Both the position numbers and the translations under genes were made by a program. A stretch of DNA of 20,080 nt from JAADHY01 sp964428935 (GTDB taxonomy: Bacteria; Planctomycetota; Planctomycetia; Planctomycetales; Planctomycetaceae), in the NCBI GenBank assembly GCA_964428935.1, contig CAYSAG010000067.1, positions 1-20,080 on the forward strand, written 5' to 3'. Shown one piece after another: positions 1-7,821 of this stretch. How positions within the stretch are numbered: the first letter of the stretch is position 1; every line of letters begins with the position of its first letter. The notes under the pieces are model-generated. The model did not search any database, was not told the origin of the DNA, and saw nothing but the letters and a program-made list of their open reading frames with translations.

Positions 1-699
1 GTCCTGGCCCACTACTACAACGCCGCTCAACAATGGGCCCCGGAGGGTGTGGTTTTGACGTACAAGCGCGAGTTTCTCGAGCCAGACCAAGCGGTGGAAG
101 ACTTCGAGCGTCGCGGGCTGGACCACATTCGCCGCGACACAAAATGGCAAACCGACGACAAAATTGCCGTCGACGGCTGGTGCTACGTCAAAGACACCGA
201 GTTTTGGCCGGTCGAGTACTTGATTGCCGCGCTGGTCGACACAGTCAGCAAGAACGGCAACTTCCTGCTCAACGTCGGCCCTCGTCCGGACGGGACGCTG
301 CGACAACAAGAGGTTCACACGCTGAAAGAAATCGGGGCGTGGTTGAAGGTGAACGGCGAGGCCATTTACGGGACGCGCCCCTGGCGGGAGTTCGGCTACG
401 GGAAGATCGAACGGCCGACGGTCGAACCGGGAGCGGTTCGTTTTACCACTAAAGACAACGTCCTGTACGCCATTTGCTTCGGCTGGCCGGAGTCGGGCGT
501 GTTCGTCGTTCGGAGCCTCACCCCCGACCGTCCCGTAGCGAGCGGAGGCATTCGGTTTGTCCAGGTGCTGGGCGTCAGCCAACCGATTAAATGGCAGCTG
601 ACCGACGAAGGATTGAAAGTGTCCCTGCCAAAACAAAGACCGTCCAATTACGCGTTCGTTCTGAAAGTGAAAGTGAATGGACAGTTGATTTACAAATAA
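1..699 (+). CDS. Alpha-L-fucosidase (GH29), 3' part of gene
   Basis: The open frame runs in from the left edge, so the true start and the catalytic-nucleophile region lie outside the window. The visible 232 residues match the C-terminal part of GH29 alpha-L-fucosidases, which hydrolyse terminal alpha-linked L-fucose from glycans by a retaining mechanism. Recognisable blocks are SKNGNFLLNVGPRPDG, then LKEIGAWLKVNGEAIYGTRPW, the end of the TIM barrel. A beta-sandwich-like tail of roughly 100 residues follows and ends in LIYK and TAA. The family is normally 430-500 residues, so about half is seen. Planctomycete members are usually exported, but the signal peptide cannot be checked here. Other glycan genes in the window (the GH123-like protein and the Gfo/Idh/MocA enzyme) fit a polysaccharide-degrading lifestyle. 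The family call is firm; the true substrate is not known. Confidence 0.9.
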   Translation, partial: VLAHYYNAAQQWAPEGVVLTYKREFLEPDQAVEDFERRGLDHIRRDTKWQTDDKIAVDGWCYVKDTEFWPVEYLIAALVDTVSKNGNFLLNVGPRPDGTLRQQEVHTLKEIGAWLKVNGEAIYGTRPWREFGYGKIERPTVEPGAVRFTTKDNVLYAICFGWPESGVFVVRSLTPDRPVASGGIRFVQVLGVSQPIKWQLTDEGLKVSLPKQRPSNYAFVLKVKVNGQLIYK

Positions 700-911
700 T
701 GGACGTTTTGTCTTGTTTGAAAAAAGGTGACGGCCGGTCCTTGCACGGTTGCGCCCGGTCGGGCAAAATTGGTCGCAGGTCTGGACGGTTGCCATTGGAA
801 AGGGCCGTTGGTGTCACAGTCGGAATGGAAAGTTCACACGTTTGTGGCACGAAGGCGCGTGAGCCGTCGCATTGGAATTGACAAGGTTCAAAGAAAAGAA
901 AGGCAGGGACA

Positions 912-1385
912 ATGAACGAACGCCGTCGCTTTTTGAAAATCGTTGCGGCCGGACCGGCCGGTGCGCTGCTGGTTCCGCTGCTTGCCGAGAGCGGCCCGGG
1001 GACGTTGTTTGCCGACGTTGAGTGTGTGGCAGGCGAGCTGGGCCGGTTGCCGGAGAACGTCATTTACACGCGGGAGCGACAGGGAGTGTGGAAGGGCAAG
1101 GCGGGCAGTCACGTACCGCTGGTCGACGTGGAGAGGCGGGACGGCAAGGTCGTCCTGAAAGTGGAGACGCAGCACGGCATGTCCGAAGGCCACTACATTG
1201 TGCGGCACACGGTGGTCAGCGGGGAGGGCAAGGTGTTGGGGGCGAAGACGTTCAAATGGACGGACGAGCCGGTCTCGACGCACGAGATTGAAATTCCGGG
1301 CAGCGAGAAGGGGCGGGAGTTGTTCGTGACGTCGTTCTGCAGTCTGCACGACCTGTGGCTGCTGCACACCCATTTGAAGGTGTGA
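912..1385 (+). CDS. Tat-exported superoxide reductase / desulfoferrodoxin-like iron protein
   Basis: This 157-residue protein has a twin-arginine start (ERRRFLKI, residues 3-10) and a hydrophobic stretch to about residue 24, so it is probably exported folded. The rest matches the single-iron domain of superoxide reductases (neelaredoxin/desulfoferrodoxin), which reduce superoxide to peroxide without making O2. All five expected iron ligands are visible: His67 in SHVP, His88 in HGM, His94 in GHYI, then Cys143 and His146 in CSLHDLW. There is no N-terminal rubredoxin-like desulforedoxin centre. The residue just before His67 is Ser, where classical enzymes carry the Lys that attracts superoxide, so the activity may be altered. 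The start is supported by an AGGCAGGG-like ribosome site just upstream of ATG. The gene stands alone, with a strong terminator after it. Family call good; enzyme activity inferred. Confidence 0.8.
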   Translation: MNERRRFLKIVAAGPAGALLVPLLAESGPGTLFADVECVAGELGRLPENVIYTRERQGVWKGKAGSHVPLVDVERRDGKVVLKVETQHGMSEGHYIVRHTVVSGEGKVLGAKTFKWTDEPVSTHEIEIPGSEKGRELFVTSFCSLHDLWLLHTHLKV

Positions 1386-1416
1386 GGCGAACGGAGCTGC
1401 GGAATTGGGACCAGAC

Positions 1417-1451
1417 CGGCCGATTCTCGTTTCAGGGAGTCGGCCGTTTTT
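1417..1451 (+). terminator. Intrinsic terminator of the superoxide-reductase-like gene
   Basis: A 12-bp stem pairs 1417-1428 with 1435-1446 (core CGGCCGA / TCGGCCG, with T-G wobbles in the upper part). It closes a 6-nt loop and is followed directly by TTTTT at 1447-1451. It lies 31 bases after the stop codon of the iron protein and ahead of the ZIP gene, so the two genes are probably transcribed separately. Confidence 0.8.
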
Positions 1452-1530
1452 GTTGGGACGTGGGGAGTTCGCCGAAGGGGAGGCGGCGTGCAGCCGCTCG
1501 GCAGGAGCGTTGAGGGCGTCGGAAAGAGCA

Positions 1531-2328
1531 ATGGAAGATTGGAACCCAGTTCTGTGTGCGCTGTTGGCGACGCTGTTTACCTGGTTCGTGACGGCTTTGG
1601 GGGCGGGCGTCGTTTTCCTGGCGAAGAACCCGAGCCGCAAGTTCCTGGACGGAATGCTGGGCATGGCCTCGGGCGTCATGATTGCCGCCAGCTACTGGTC
1701 ACTGCTGGCTCCAGCCATCGAAATGGCCGAGGGCGGTCCGGTGCCGGCGTGGGTGCCGGCGGTGGTGGGCTTTCTGTCGGGCGGTGCTTTTCTGTGGCTG
1801 ATTGACAAGCTGCTGCCGCACCTGCACCCAGGCATGCGTGTCGCCGAAGGCGTGGCGACGTCGTGGCAGCGAGCCACGCTGCTGGTGCTGGCCATTACGT
1901 TGCACAACATTCCGGAGGGTTTGGCGGTCGGGGTGGCTTTTGGGGCAGCGGCGTACGGACTGGAATCGGCGACCTTCGGGTCGGCGGTGGCGTTGGCCAT
2001 TGGCATTGGTTTGCAGAACTTTCCCGAGGGGACAGCCGTGTCCATGCCGTTGCGACGTGAGGGCTTCTCGGCGGTCCGGGCGTTCGTGTACGGGCAGGCG
2101 TCGGGAGTGGTCGAGCCGATTGCTGGGGTGCTGGGAGCGGTGGCGGTGGGTTACGCCAGGCCGGTCCTTCCCTACGCGTTGGCGTTCGCCGCCGGAGCCA
2201 TGATTTACGTGGTGGTGGAAGAGTTGATTCCCGAGTCTCAAGGGAGCGAGGAAGCGAGCGACGTGGCCACGGTGGGAGCCATGTTGGGATTCGCACTGAT
2301 GATGCTTTTGGACGTCGCGTTGAGCTGA
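1531..2328 (+). CDS. ZIP family divalent metal transporter
   Basis: The protein has 265 residues and about eight hydrophobic segments. It carries the two ZIP metal-site signatures: HNIPEG at 125-130 (transmembrane helix 4) and QNFPEG at 162-167 (helix 5). A further EELIPE motif sits at 230-235. A short His-containing loop (PHLHPGM, 96-102) lies between helices 3 and 4, as is usual in this family. ZIP proteins move Zn2+, Fe2+ or similar ions into the cytoplasm across the inner membrane. The organisation resembles the GufA-type bacterial branch. The open frame extends upstream to 1405, but that extension runs through the terminator hairpin. ATG at 1531 has a GGAAAGAG ribosome site, so it is the chosen start. 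The metal cannot be told from sequence; iron would fit the neighbouring iron protein, but that is only inference. Confidence 0.9.
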   Translation: MEDWNPVLCALLATLFTWFVTALGAGVVFLAKNPSRKFLDGMLGMASGVMIAASYWSLLAPAIEMAEGGPVPAWVPAVVGFLSGGAFLWLIDKLLPHLHPGMRVAEGVATSWQRATLLVLAITLHNIPEGLAVGVAFGAAAYGLESATFGSAVALAIGIGLQNFPEGTAVSMPLRREGFSAVRAFVYGQASGVVEPIAGVLGAVAVGYARPVLPYALAFAAGAMIYVVVEELIPESQGSEEASDVATVGAMLGFALMMLLDVALS

Positions 2329-2556
2329 CGCTCGGCCCGGCAAACGGCTTTCCCAACGTGTGCTCGAGACTTCCCGGGACCCACGGGTGACCAGGCGGCT
2401 CTGTTTGGAAATAATGAGACGTCCGCGCTGGCTGTGGCCGAGGCGGTCGGTCCGCGGGAAAAAGGACCGGCCGGCAAGGTGCGGCCGTCGAAGTGGCAGC
2501 GGGCGAGCGTTCGTCTTCAGGTGTCGCGTCGGCTCCTGTTGGCTAAGGCGTTTTCC

Positions 2557-2874
2557 ATGGGCGACCTTTGGAAAGAGCAGGCCAAGGCGGCCAAGAAAGC
2601 GGCCAAAGCTCAGGCCAAACTGTTGAAAAAGCTGGGCAAGTCCGGCGCGGCGTCCGCGCTGGGGCCACCGGACGGCGTCGGCCTCTCACCCAGCCGGCCC
2701 GAGTCCAGCTCCTCGGACTCGCGTCCGTCGCCGGCCGAGCGTTCGGCGGCGGCTGCGGAAGAGCAGGTCGAGCTTCGACGCCGGGAACTGTGGGTCTCGG
2801 TCGTCAGCACGCTGATTGCTCTGGTGACGCTCGTTCTTTCCTTCCTGTCGTTCTTCTCGTCGTCCGGGCAGTGA
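2557..2874 (+). CDS. Small basic protein with C-terminal membrane anchor, function unknown
   Basis: No family is recognised. With ATG at 2557 (AAGG about 10 bases upstream) the product has 105 residues in three parts. Residues 1-30 are rich in Lys and Ala in a helical pattern (AKAAKKAAKAQAKLLKK). Residues 31-65 are a Ser/Pro/Gly-rich linker. From about 66 there is a short charged stretch (EEQVELRRRELW), then a single hydrophobic segment at about 80-101 ending FFSSSGQ. This is the layout of a tail-anchored or single-pass membrane protein with a basic, possibly membrane- or nucleic-acid-binding, N-terminus. The frame is open further upstream to 2434, but that part looks non-coding. The gene converges on the leucine-rich-repeat gene, with 73 bases between their stops. 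Coding status is likely but not certain. Confidence 0.5.
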   Translation: MGDLWKEQAKAAKKAAKAQAKLLKKLGKSGAASALGPPDGVGLSPSRPESSSSDSRPSPAERSAAAAEEQVELRRRELWVSVVSTLIALVTLVLSFLSFFSSSGQ

Positions 2875-2947
2875 GCGGCTCGTCGCTGGCCGCCGGAATT
2901 CGCTTTCTCGGGCCGAGGGCGTGCACGGGACCGTCGTGAAGCCCGGC

Positions 2948-4306
2948 TCACAAGCCACGCCGAGAAGCCGGGACCAGCGACTGCAGTGTTTCCGGGCTCA
3001 GGTCCGGGTTTCCGTCCAGTCGGACCGCGCGGAGGTTGGGCAACCGGCGGAGCGGTTCGACCATTTCGTCGTTCAGCCCGCACTCCGACAGGTCCAGTTG
3101 CTCCAGCGACGTCAAGCCGGCAATGGTTTTCAGCGTCCGTTCCGTCAGTGGCACCTGAGCCAGCTCGAGCCGCTTCAGGCTGCGGCAACGTCTCAGACTG
3201 GCCAGCGCGTCTTCGTCCGCGAACGTTTGGCTGAGCACCAGCGTTTGCAAGTTCTCGAGCCACGGCATTTGGGAAAGGAAAGTCCCGGTCACCGGCAAGT
3301 CCTTCAGCACGAGCTGACGCAGGTTCGGGAACTCGCTCAGTGCGGTCAATGCGTCGTCGTCGAGACTGCTGCAGCGAGCGAACGACAGAGCCTCCAGTCG
3401 GGCGGCGGCCTGCGAGTGGGCCAAGGCTCGAAGGCCGGCTCCGTCGACGCTGGCGTCTTCCACCGTCAGACTCTTCAGACGCGGCAGTTTGGCCACGGCG
3501 GCCAGCACTTGGGTGTCGACCTGGTACCCGCCCAACTTCAGCTCGCTCAGACGAGGTGCGTCAGCCAGCGCGAGCAGGTCGTCGGCGCCGACGTTCGGGC
3601 ACTGTCGCAGGTCGAGCGAAGTCAGACGCGGCAGGCGAGCCAACGCCTGCAGCGCCGTTCCCTCAATTTGCGAGTCAATCAACGCCAGACGGGTCAGCGT
3701 TTTCAGCTTCGCCAGCGACGTCAGTCCGTCGTCGGTCACCAGCGGCGCGTTGCGAAGGGTCAGCCGCGTCAAAGGAAGGCGGTCGGCCAGTTGGGCGAGC
3801 AGGTGGTCGGTGACCGGAGCGTCCTGCAAGACCAGCTCTGTCAGCCGACTCAGTTGAGTCAGCCGGCCGAGCCGCTCCTCGGGGACTTGGCTGCCAATGA
3901 GTCGCAAAACTTTGAGTGTGGGAGTCGCCACCACTTGGTCGAAGGCTTCGACCGACGCCGGCGCTCGCGGCGAAACGAAATCGGCCAGCACCGGACGTCC
4001 GGCACCGTCCAATTGAACGACACCGCCGCACGCATCAACGGCCCGCTGCAACGCGCGGACCTTTTCGACGTCGACGCGCAGCCCGCCGACCGGCTCACGG
4101 CCTGCGTTGGGCTTGCCGACCGACTCCACAACGCCGCGCCCGGGCCTTTGGTCAGCAGACGGCAGAGCGTTGGGGACATGCCGCGCTTCGCCGTTCGGCT
4201 CGCGTGCGGTTTGTCTGCTGTCCGAGCAGCCGACGAGCGCCAACGCGAAAGCCAGGAGCAGCCACGAAAGCCGCCCCGGCACGAAAGTTCGGTCGCCTCG
4301 GTTCAT
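2948..4306 (-). CDS. Leucine-rich-repeat lipoprotein
   Basis: The 452-residue product begins with a short basic head, a hydrophobic stretch and a lipobox (ALVGC, lipid-attachment Cys27). It is therefore predicted to be a lipoprotein facing the periplasm or outer membrane. From about residue 120 to the end there are roughly a dozen repeats of about 24 residues of the type LxxLxLxxxxVTDxxLxxLAxLxx, as in LTRLTLRNAPLVTDDGL and LTSLDLRQCPNVGADDL. This resembles the RNI-like or FBXL-like repeat family that is abundant in planctomycetes, usually of unknown role and probably mediating protein contacts. No catalytic domain is visible. The frame could start 18 bases earlier at a TTG, but neither start has a clear ribosome site, so ATG was preferred. 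The 230 bases upstream to the next stop show no other gene. Confidence 0.8.
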   Translation of the reverse strand: MNRGDRTFVPGRLSWLLLAFALALVGCSDSRQTAREPNGEARHVPNALPSADQRPGRGVVESVGKPNAGREPVGGLRVDVEKVRALQRAVDACGGVVQLDGAGRPVLADFVSPRAPASVEAFDQVVATPTLKVLRLIGSQVPEERLGRLTQLSRLTELVLQDAPVTDHLLAQLADRLPLTRLTLRNAPLVTDDGLTSLAKLKTLTRLALIDSQIEGTALQALARLPRLTSLDLRQCPNVGADDLLALADAPRLSELKLGGYQVDTQVLAAVAKLPRLKSLTVEDASVDGAGLRALAHSQAAARLEALSFARCSSLDDDALTALSEFPNLRQLVLKDLPVTGTFLSQMPWLENLQTLVLSQTFADEDALASLRRCRSLKRLELAQVPLTERTLKTIAGLTSLEQLDLSECGLNDEMVEPLRRLPNLRAVRLDGNPDLSPETLQSLVPASRRGL

Positions 4307-4536
4307 GGGCGTTGTTGCGTACAAGAGCGCTGCGTGCGAGAAGGTTCGAAGTTTCGCCGGAGCGGACGCTTGCCGGACGCTGACGACAGAAACAACGAGA
4401 ACGGTTGCGGCACACGGTGGCGTGCGCCGCCTGGACCGCTCGCTGCGACTGCTGCAAACATCGCTGCGGCCGCCGTCCTACAGGACCAGCCTTGGCTGAC
4501 CAGACCGGCTTGGCTGGCCCGGCGTGTCGTCCGGCG

Positions 4537-5817
4537 TCACAGGGTCCACGGAGCCCGGAGGGCTCGCTGGAGCATGGCCTGAGCCTTCTCGCTGCCCTCC
4601 ACCAGCTTTTCGGTCTTCGGGTCCCAAACGATTCGTTCGCCCGTGCGCACGGCAATGTCGCACAAGTGGCTAATGACGTCGCTGCGAACGGCGTCGGGCA
4701 GGTTGGACACCGCCGCATTCGGGTCTCCCTTCTTGACCGCTTCAATGAAGTTGCCCTGTTGCGAGGTACTGACCGGCAGTCGGCACTCGGCCGGGTCCAG
4801 TTTCGCCGTCAGCCAGCTCGGGTCACTGGCCTGCGTCCGTTCGCGGCTGCGGGAGACTTGAATCCAGCCGTTTTCACCAATGAATTTCGTCCGGTTGCCG
4901 CCGGGACGGAAAATCAGCTCCACGTCACCGAGCAGGATTTTCATGTCCCAGTTGTAGACCGTGTCGTACAGCCCCTCTGTCGGGACGACGCCGGTTCCTT
5001 CCACGACCACCGGACCGCTCAAGTCGGCGTCGCACGCCCAGACCATGAGGTCCAGCGGGTGAGCTCCCCAGCCGGCCAGGTAACCAATCGATTGGTCGTA
5101 AATCCAGTAAGTTCCGGGCGGCTTGCAGCGGTCGACGGTGTAAGGTTTCACCGGCGCCGGTCCCAGCCACATGTCGTAGTCGAAACCGGGCGGCACCGGA
5201 ACCTCTTTGGTGGACCCGCCGGAACTGCCGTTGGGACAATCGACTTCGATTTTCTTGATTTTTCCCAGCACTCCCCGCTTCACCTGCTCACACGCCAAAT
5301 GGCAATGAGCCATGCTGCGCTGCTGGGTTCCGTACTGAAAGACGACGCCAGCCTTTTCGAAGACACGGCGGCAGACCAGGTCGTGGTGGATGGAAATGCC
5401 GAGCGGTTTTTCGACGTAGGCGTGCTTGCCTGCCCGAGCGGCCATGTTGGCAATGGGCACGTGCCAGTGGTCGGGTGTGGCAACGACCACGGCGTCGACG
5501 TCGTCCCGTTCGAGGATTTCTCGAAAGTCCTGGTACGCGCGGCCGCCGCACAGTTTGGCCAACGCCTCGCGGCGAGCTTGGTAGCAGTCGGCGACCGCGA
5601 CGCTTTGCACGTCCCGCAGCCTTTGAAACGCTCGGAACAGAGCCCGCCCTCGGTTGCCGACACCAATGTGTCCCACCGTCACCCGCTCGCTGGGCGGAGC
5701 CTTCTTCGAGTCGCCCAGGGCCGAAGACGGGACGACCAGCGGAGCAGCCAACCAAGCCGCTCCAACCCTTGCCGTTCCGCTCAAAACCTGTCGACGTGTC
5801 AGTCGCTTGCTAACCAT
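4537..5817 (-). CDS. Gfo/Idh/MocA family oxidoreductase with Tat signal
   Basis: The 426-residue product has a twin-arginine leader (RLTRRQVLSG, residues 5-14) and a hydrophobic stretch ending near residue 35. The mature part starts with a Rossmann fold: GHIGVGNRGR at 49-58 binds the dinucleotide. It continues with TPDHWH (114-119) and the family signature EKPLG (136-140), whose Lys is the usual catalytic residue. Further on come AGWGAHPLDLM and a C-terminal alpha/beta domain. The family performs NAD(P)-dependent oxidation or reduction of sugars and cyclitols; exported, Tat-dependent members are very common in planctomycetes and their substrates are mostly unknown. The start at 5817 is set by a strong AGGAGG ribosome site 6 bases upstream; the longer open frame to 5871 lacks one. 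The upstream sugar isomerase-like gene on the same strand suggests a shared carbohydrate role. Confidence 0.88.
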   Translation of the reverse strand: MVSKRLTRRQVLSGTARVGAAWLAAPLVVPSSALGDSKKAPPSERVTVGHIGVGNRGRALFRAFQRLRDVQSVAVADCYQARREALAKLCGGRAYQDFREILERDDVDAVVVATPDHWHVPIANMAARAGKHAYVEKPLGISIHHDLVCRRVFEKAGVVFQYGTQQRSMAHCHLACEQVKRGVLGKIKKIEVDCPNGSSGGSTKEVPVPPGFDYDMWLGPAPVKPYTVDRCKPPGTYWIYDQSIGYLAGWGAHPLDLMVWACDADLSGPVVVEGTGVVPTEGLYDTVYNWDMKILLGDVELIFRPGGNRTKFIGENGWIQVSRSRERTQASDPSWLTAKLDPAECRLPVSTSQQGNFIEAVKKGDPNAAVSNLPDAVRSDVISHLCDIAVRTGERIVWDPKTEKLVEGSEKAQAMLQRALRAPWTL

Positions 5818-6305
5818 GCTGCCCCTCCTGCATGTTCGAGGAACACCAACAACTGGCACCGCTGCTCCCACGTGCTCCGTTCAGCGCCGCAGCCCGTCAA
5901 CGCGGGCCGAGGCCAACTCGACTACGGCCGCCCGGCGACGCAAACCGCGGACAGCTTCCGGTTTTCTCGGCGGCCCTTCGCTCCTGCCCGCACGCGGACT
6001 TGTCGAGAATACAACGTGCCGGTGACGGGTTCAACGAGTCGCCGAAAACGGGCGAAGACATCGAGCTCGTGTTGGTCCCAGGTCGCGTTTGACGGCGTGT
6101 TTTCTTTGCGGGACTCGCGACGAAACCGCACCGACGGCGCAGCTCGTCGGCTCGGCGGAAGGCCCTCCAACGTCCGACGCGCCGCCCACGCAGCCGCGGC
6201 CGGCCGCCGTTGGCCCAGTACGTGTTCGACGGCGCAGCCGCGGCGGAGCCCGAGGCAAGACGACCGCCGTCACCAAAGGGCGACCGCTGCTCGTGGTCGA
6301 GCCGG
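5818..6305. other. 488-bp intergenic stretch without a convincing gene
   Basis: This lies between the sugar isomerase-like gene and the Gfo/Idh/MocA gene, both on the minus strand. Open frames cross it on both strands, but they are extensions or antisense shadows with no recognisable domain. The only clear signal is the ribosome site of the downstream gene at its left edge. No promoter with both boxes, no tRNA, no strong hairpin with a T-run and no repeat was seen. Its length makes a separate promoter for the oxidoreductase likely. Confidence 0.5.
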
Positions 6306-7229
6306 TCACGCCCGCTTCGGAACGAACGCCCGCAAGAATGTCCGGCTTTGCTCCAGCGCGGCCTTGCGCGAAGACAACGAGTCTTCGTACGCTCGGTCTT
6401 CCACCTCGACGCACACCGCCCCGCGGTAGCCGACGTCCGTCAGCACCGAGAAGAAGCGTCCCCAGTCGATTTCACCTAGGCCCGGCAGCTTCGGCACGTG
6501 AAACTGAAGCGGCGTGGCCAGAATGCCCACGTCGTCCAGTCGGTGCCGGTCGACCCGGACGTCCTTGGCGTGAATGTGAAACAGCCGGTCCCGGAACTCC
6601 CACAGGGGCTTCACGTAGTCCATTTGTTGCCAAACCAAGTGAGACGGGTCGTAGTTCAAGCCGAAGGACGGGCTCGGAATGTCCTCGAACATTCGCCGCC
6701 ACACGGCGGGGCAGTGCGCCAGGTTCTTGCCTCCCGGCCACTCGTCGCGGGTGAAGAGCATGGGACAATTCTCAATGCCGATTCTCACGCCGCGGTCTTC
6801 GGCGTAACGCACCAGCGGCTTCCACACCTGACGGAATCGAGGCCAATTGTCTTCCACTGTGCGAGTCCAGTCGCGGCCAATGAACGTGTTGACTTGGTTG
6901 ACCTGCAACAACGCGGCCGCCTGAATGACCTTTTTCAGGTGGTCGACGCAGCGTTTCGCTTCCTGGCGGTCCGGTGTGAGCGGGTTCGGGTAGTAGCCCA
7001 GGCCGGAGATTTCGACTCCGGCCGACTCGAACAGCTCCCGCACCCGAGCGGCTTCCGACTTGCCGAAACGCGTCACGTCGAGGTGAGTCACACCGGCGTA
7101 GCGCCGTTCGGCGCGACTGGGCGGCCAACACATGAGCTCCACGCAGTCGTAACCCAGCTCAGCGGCCAGCGAGACCACCTCTTCCAGCGAAAGGTCGGGC
7201 AAAATGGCGCTGACGAATCCCAACTTCAT
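6306..7229 (-). CDS. Sugar phosphate isomerase/epimerase-like TIM-barrel protein
   Basis: The 307-residue product, without a signal peptide, fits the xylose-isomerase-like TIM-barrel superfamily (AP endonuclease 2 fold). It starts MKLGFVSAILPDLSLEE and carries the expected metal-site positions along the barrel: Glu31 in VELMCW, Glu153 in GIENCPM, Asp194 and His197 in NYDPSHLVW, His220 in HIHAKD, and Glu275/277 in CVEVED. Relatives are sugar and cyclitol isomerases, epimerases or dehydratases such as tagatose epimerases and IolE/IolI-type enzymes. They depend on a divalent metal and act in the cytoplasm. ATG at 7229 has AAGGAG 7 bases upstream. Such proteins often accompany Gfo/Idh/MocA oxidoreductases, as here. 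Family confident; substrate unknown. Confidence 0.87.
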   Translation of the reverse strand: MKLGFVSAILPDLSLEEVVSLAAELGYDCVELMCWPPSRAERRYAGVTHLDVTRFGKSEAARVRELFESAGVEISGLGYYPNPLTPDRQEAKRCVDHLKKVIQAAALLQVNQVNTFIGRDWTRTVEDNWPRFRQVWKPLVRYAEDRGVRIGIENCPMLFTRDEWPGGKNLAHCPAVWRRMFEDIPSPSFGLNYDPSHLVWQQMDYVKPLWEFRDRLFHIHAKDVRVDRHRLDDVGILATPLQFHVPKLPGLGEIDWGRFFSVLTDVGYRGAVCVEVEDRAYEDSLSSRKAALEQSRTFLRAFVPKRA

Positions 7230-7821
7230 GACGCAGCTCCTTCGGTTCGTTCCGGTGTGCGTCGACTCCGACGGTGCCAGCCAGCAGCACCGTCGCAGAA
7301 CCTCCGCAAGGTCCAGCCCGTTGGTCTCGGCGCCGCCGTCCTCGGGCCGGCGGCCGCTTCCGCACGCGGCAGAGGGCCGCTCGACAGCCGGACGCGCACG
7401 CCGGCTCCGCGTTCAGCAGACCAAAGTCGGCCGCCGCTTGCAAACGTGACTCGCCTTCGAACAAAGGGCCTCGGTCGGACCAACTCCTGGCCGGCCGCCA
7501 ATGTGTCGAGACACTGAGTCGCGGCTTGACACGAGCCGGCAAGAACTGACCCAACTCTTCCCGACGCGCCAAGTTCGTGTCCGGTGGCCGGGACCGTGTT
7601 GAACCAGTCTCGACCGCCGGAGCCGAAATTGTCGGAGCCGGGTTTGGACCGCCTTGGAACCGAACGCTAGAATTGCCGTGTGTGTAGCGGCTCGGTCCGC
7701 CGACACCAGCCGGTTGCGTGAAAGCGGCTTGTCTCGGCACTGCACTGCCGGCCGCTTGGAAGGACCCGCTCGTCGACCGAAGGGGAACCGGTCATTTCGA
7801 ACGCCGTGGCGGTGCACGGGC
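7230..7821. other. 592-bp divergent intergenic region
   Basis: This separates the leftward isomerase-like gene from the rightward histidine kinase and must hold control signals for both. One plausible promoter for the kinase lies at 7644-7673. Open frames through the region have no recognisable domain and an irregular composition. No RNA gene, repeat or terminator was seen. Confidence 0.5.
7644..7673 (+). promoter_or_regulatory. Possible sigma-70-type promoter for the histidine kinase
   Basis: TTGGAC at 7644-7649 and TAGAAT at 7668-7673 are separated by 18 bases. The -10 box matches the consensus at five of six positions and the -35 box at three. Transcription would begin near 7680 and leave a leader of about 140 bases. 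Confidence 0.3.

Noticed and set aside
878..883. TTGACA just before the superoxide-reductase-like gene
   Set aside because: The sequence 17 bases downstream (AGGCAG) is the ribosome site and not a -10 box, and a start there would leave almost no leader.
2948..4306. The regular repeats in this gene as a DNA repeat or CRISPR-like array
   Set aside because: The period is set by leucine-rich protein repeats; the DNA copies differ in sequence and there are no identical repeats or spacers.
2921..4582. A 553-codon open frame on the plus strand
   Set aside because: It is the mirror of the leucine-rich-repeat gene; its Gln/Arg-rich repeats are only the complement of the LxxL codons.
4405..6429. A 674-codon open frame on the plus strand
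   Set aside because: It is antisense to the Gfo/Idh/MocA gene, which has clear motifs and a strong ribosome site. The frame lacks any domain and exists because GC-rich coding DNA has few stops on the opposite strand.
7526..7531. Perfect TTGACA upstream of the histidine kinase
   Set aside because: No -10-like sequence lies 16-19 bases downstream; the pair at 7644-7673 fits better.
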